Assembly (NCBI GenBank): GCA_030523805.1
Contig: JAUNHS010000053.1
Location: 2,478-11,301, forward strand
From: Acinetobacter sp.
GTDB taxonomy: Bacteria > Pseudomonadota > Gammaproteobacteria > Pseudomonadales > Moraxellaceae
Length of the DNA stretch: 8,824 nt
Reading direction: 5' to 3'
Within the stretch, counting starts at the first letter, position 1. Each line of letters begins with the position of its first letter. The position numbers and the translations under genes are program-made. Of the stretch, positions 7,153-8,824 are shown in pieces. The notes below the pieces were generated by a model. It saw nothing but the letters and a program-made list of their open reading frames with translations. It was not told the origin of the DNA and ran no database searches.

Positions 7153-7192
7153 TATCGGCATAAATTGGTCTATTTTAACAGTAATATCGGCA
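7153..7192. repeat. Two direct copies of TATCGGCA upstream of plsB
   Basis: TATCGGCA occurs at 7153-7160 and again at 7185-7192, 32 bp apart, close to three turns of the helix. A third, inverted partial copy (CCGAT, 7137-7141) faces the first. They lie 42-81 bp upstream of plsB ATG 7111, in the only intergenic stretch that could hold its promoter. Spaced same-face repeats can be regulator-binding sites, but with 8-mers in about 100 bp chance is not excluded. Confidence 0.3.
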
Positions 7193-7211
7193 AATATGTA
7201 GTATGACGATG

Positions 7212-7520
7212 TTATTTTCTCATTTTTTCGGTATTTTTTGCCAATCCTTTGGCGTTTTGTCCATCATCATCGGCTAAAAAAGGATTATCAATCCATTCTC
7301 GTGGTGCGAAATGACGCTGCTCTGGCAAATGTGGAATTTGCTGCAAATGCCCGACAATTTGCTGCATAATCTGTGCCAATTGCTGTGCTTTGGCTAAACC
7401 TTGCTGATCTTTGCTGATTTGCAGATTGCCATAAATATCCACCACATCAGCATGGCTTTCTATAGTTAAATCATCTATTTGCAATGATGTATCGGCACAA
7501 TCATAAGCTGTAAAATTCAT
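7212..7520 (-). CDS. Hypothetical acidic protein coupled to the nuclease gene (102 aa)
   Basis: I do not recognise this protein. ATG 7520 has AAGG 7 nt upstream, and that ribosome-binding site overlaps the TAA of the nuclease gene, leaving a 9-bp gap: translation of the two genes is likely coupled. There is no signal peptide or membrane segment, so it is probably cytosolic. The N-terminal third alternates polar and hydrophobic residues (SLQIDDLTIESHADVVDIYGNLQ region, beta-like). A Gln-rich helix follows at about 41-62 (KAQQLAQIMQQIVGHLQQI), then a Pro/Trp segment (HFAPREWIDNPFLADDD, 70-86) and a basic C-terminus. Counting Asp+Glu (15) against Lys+Arg (9), it is acidic overall. An inhibitor of the neighbouring nuclease is conceivable but unproven; a nuclease that is exported would not strictly need one. 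It may equally be a small conserved gene of unrelated role. Function unknown. Confidence 0.68.
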   Translation of the reverse strand: MNFTAYDCADTSLQIDDLTIESHADVVDIYGNLQISKDQQGLAKAQQLAQIMQQIVGHLQQIPHLPEQRHFAPREWIDNPFLADDDGQNAKGLAKNTEKMRK

Positions 7521-7527
7521 AACAACG

Positions 7528-7532
7528 CCTTA
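7528..7532 (-). promoter_or_regulatory. Ribosome-binding site overlapping the nuclease stop codon
   Basis: On the minus strand TAAGG combines the nuclease TAA (7532-7530) with the AAGG site (7531-7528) of the 102-aa gene, 7 nt before its ATG. A ribosome ending the nuclease would sit directly on the next start, which argues for coupled translation and one transcript. Confidence 0.65.
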
Positions 7533-8603
7533 AAAATTATTTTGTATGAACCATGAAAAAACACGACTTAACCAATGATTAATATCGCTATTGCTCGGTG
7601 ATGTTTGCTGTGTTTCCGATGTCGCTGATGAACGCTCATTGCTCGGCAAAGTACTATAATCAATCGGTTCAACGTGTCCCCATTTAAATTGTTGCTTCAT
7701 CCAAGTTAAACGCTCCGCAGGAATTTTTGTACCACAAGAACGGTCTTCTTTACGCAACATCGCAATGCCTTGCTGCCTTTTCACCTGATTTGCCGAACGT
7801 GGTAAATCATACACTTGTCGCTTTTGTTCATTACTCAACTGTGGAAATAAGGTAATGCCTGCTTTACGCTCCAATTCGCACACGCTGATAATTTCTACAT
7901 TTTGACGTTCATCATTCGGACTATAATACGCACCAATCACGCCTAAATCAGGATAATACACCGCTTTAAATAACGCTGTTGGCACAATCACACCACCATT
8001 GCCACCAATTCGCTGTAAAGATGCTGTTTCAAATAGTGTCCCTGTAATAATGTAGGCTTCTTTGACTTGTGCTTTATTTTTACTCATCACTGCACGAGTC
8101 GCTTCTTCCAATTCACGCCATACATTTTGGTTATGTTTTGGGTGCTGCGGCACAATATTGGTTAAAGTAAAACTATCTGTTTGTGATTCTACTGTTCCCA
8201 TATCACCATTGGGTGCCATATGCCCACGGTCAAAACCTGAACCACGATAATGTTTTAACAACGATTGATGTTCGCTTTTTAAGCGTTGCTCTTCTATAAA
8301 TTGATTTTGCCTTTTAGGGCGATTTGCCAATCGCTCTGGTGTAAGTTTTTCTGCCACCCATAATGGCGTTTTTGATACGCCAGAATAAAGGATCGTCAAG
8401 CCGTTATAACATAATGCGTAGCTGTCTTTTTTGAGCTTGGGTTGGTATAAATAAGGCGGAATATCTTGATAAAATTGGTCTAAGCAAGGTGTACTTTCAA
8501 ATAGGGAAAAACTGGTATTACTCGCTGTGCCATTGCACGCCGTCAGCAATACGCTTGTAAAACCCAATAAGGCAATCTGTTTTAATTTCATCAAGGGAAT
8601 CAT
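7530..8603 (-). CDS. Lipoprotein DNA/RNA non-specific endonuclease (beta-beta-alpha metal, NUC family)
   Basis: The protein (357 aa) begins with a lipoprotein signal: basic MKLKQ, a hydrophobic core and the lipobox LTAC, with Cys23 the predicted lipidated residue. It should therefore be membrane-anchored in the periplasm or on the outer membrane. The nuclease domain (about 85-250) has the family signature GFDRGHMAP with catalytic His128, and NQNVWRELE with metal-ligand Asn158 and Glu166, matching His89, Asn119 and Glu127 of Serratia nuclease. Such enzymes cut single- and double-stranded DNA and RNA using Mg. Remaining cysteines (40, 65, 242, 290) could form disulfides in the periplasm. After the domain come a Ser/Thr/Gln linker (about 319-340) and an aromatic amphipathic tail (INHWLSRVFSWF, 341-352) of unknown role. 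ATG 8603 is kept because AGAGA lies about 10 nt upstream; ATG 8591, at the start of MKLKQ, lacks a site. It is followed at 9 bp by a coupled small gene. Intact. Confidence 0.88.
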   Translation of the reverse strand: MIPLMKLKQIALLGFTSVLLTACNGTASNTSFSLFESTPCLDQFYQDIPPYLYQPKLKKDSYALCYNGLTILYSGVSKTPLWVAEKLTPERLANRPKRQNQFIEEQRLKSEHQSLLKHYRGSGFDRGHMAPNGDMGTVESQTDSFTLTNIVPQHPKHNQNVWRELEEATRAVMSKNKAQVKEAYIITGTLFETASLQRIGGNGGVIVPTALFKAVYYPDLGVIGAYYSPNDERQNVEIISVCELERKAGITLFPQLSNEQKRQVYDLPRSANQVKRQQGIAMLRKEDRSCGTKIPAERLTWMKQQFKWGHVEPIDYSTLPSNERSSATSETQQTSPSNSDINHWLSRVFSWFIQNNF

Positions 8604-8647
8604 TGGTTTAAAATCTCTAAAATTTTCTTTCGCTTTTCAATTGATAC

Positions 8648-8656
8648 ATAGTAGCA
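8648..8656 (-). promoter_or_regulatory. Candidate extended -10 promoter of the nuclease gene
   Basis: On the minus strand TGCTACTAT reads as an extended -10 element (TG, one base, TACTAT) about 45 bp before ATG 8603. The expected start of transcription is near 8641. No good -35 is seen at 17 bp, which extended -10 promoters tolerate. It is placed back to back with the tRNA promoter. Confidence 0.4.
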
Positions 8657-8692
8657 CATCTTGATTTTTTTGCATTTATTTTTGCTTTTGAC

Positions 8693-8721
8693 TTGGCAGA
8701 GCGTGTATTTTTAGGTATGAT
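8693..8721 (+). promoter_or_regulatory. Sigma70-type promoter of tRNA-Ser
   Basis: TTGGCA (8693-8698, 5 of 6 matches) and TATGAT (8716-8721, 5 of 6) are separated by the ideal 17 bp. Transcription would begin about 8728, a few bases before the mature tRNA at 8734, giving a very short 5' leader for RNase P. This is the best-formed promoter I can see in the window. Confidence 0.75.
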
Positions 8722-8733
8722 TTTGTTTGCAAT

Positions 8734-8824
8734 GGTGAGGTGTCCGAGTGGTTGAAGGAGCACGCCTGGAAAGCGTGTATACGTTTATAGCGTATCAAGG
8801 GTTCGAATCCCTTTCTCACCGCCA
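8734..8824 (+). tRNA. tRNA-Ser (anticodon GGA)
   Basis: A complete class II cloverleaf folds by eye. The acceptor stem GGTGAGG pairs with TCTCACC (8814-8820; the last pair is G-U), followed by discriminator G8821 and an encoded CCA (8822-8824). The anticodon stem CACGC/GCGTG (8761-8765 with 8773-8777) encloses the loop CTGGAAA with anticodon GGA at 8768-8770, reading UCC and UCU. A long variable arm (TATACG with CGTAT) is diagnostic of Ser. The T-arm AAGGG/CCCTT encloses TTCGAAT. G73 and the long variable arm are the usual SerRS identity features. The CCA is the last sequence in the window. Confidence 0.97.

Noticed and set aside
8062..8250. Plus-strand open frame of 62 codons inside the nuclease gene
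   Set aside because: It lies opposite the DRGH catalytic region of the nuclease, which is clearly the coding strand.
8589..8591. Alternative nuclease start at the MKLKQ methionine
   Set aside because: It gives a tidier signal peptide, but the sequence before it has no ribosome-binding site, whereas ATG 8603 has AGAGA upstream. The effect is only four residues and the lipobox is unchanged.
1..8824. A defence system, CRISPR array, transposon, prophage or toxin-antitoxin module
   Set aside because: I read both strands for repeats, integrase or transposase motifs and defence signatures and saw none. The genes are mainly housekeeping or family-level unknowns; the only nuclease is an exported lipoprotein of a known family.

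Overview
The window is compact, AT-rich bacterial DNA (roughly 40% G+C by eye in the larger genes). It has eight protein genes and one tRNA gene, almost no intergenic space and no mobile element. The ParE and PlsB proteins are typical of gammaproteobacteria. The low G+C, the many CAA glutamine codons, and the mix of a DUF1294 protein, a YcxB-like protein and a lipid-anchored nuclease suggest Moraxellaceae (Acinetobacter/Moraxella relatives). That placement is an inference from composition and protein character, not from a database match.

Layout. Plus strand, 1-759: the 3' part of a DUF1294 membrane-protein gene, cut by the window edge, then a glutamine-rich helical protein of unknown function 24 bp downstream. 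This pair converges, across an 18-bp gap holding most of a perfect 16-bp palindrome, on a minus-strand block running from 8603 down to 778. In transcription order that block is: a lipoprotein DNA/RNA endonuclease (8603-7530); a 102-aa unknown protein whose ribosome-binding site overlaps the nuclease stop (7520-7212); plsB, glycerol-3-phosphate acyltransferase (7111-4538), closed by a clear intrinsic terminator; parE, topoisomerase IV subunit B (4385-2502), with its own candidate promoter; an AT-rich four-helix membrane protein (2438-1983); a YcxB-like membrane protein (1939-1442) behind an exact TATAAT box; and a fumarylacetoacetate-hydrolase-family enzyme (1419-778). At the right edge, on the plus strand and divergent from the nuclease, is a complete tRNA-Ser(GGA) with encoded CCA and a good sigma70-type promoter. 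The CCA ends on the last base of the window.

Function. Three genes are core functions: membrane phospholipid synthesis (plsB), chromosome decatenation (parE) and serine decoding (tRNA). The FAH-family enzyme probably handles small acylpyruvate or oxaloacetate-like metabolites. The lipid-anchored nuclease acts outside the cytoplasm, and the small acidic protein coupled to it is the most open question here. The other three genes are unknown or only family-level membrane and helical proteins.

I see no defence system, CRISPR array, transposon, prophage or obvious new multi-gene system. The observations most worth a second look are the nuclease with its coupled small gene, the palindrome at the convergent junction, and the repeated 8-mer upstream of plsB. 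All are modest.
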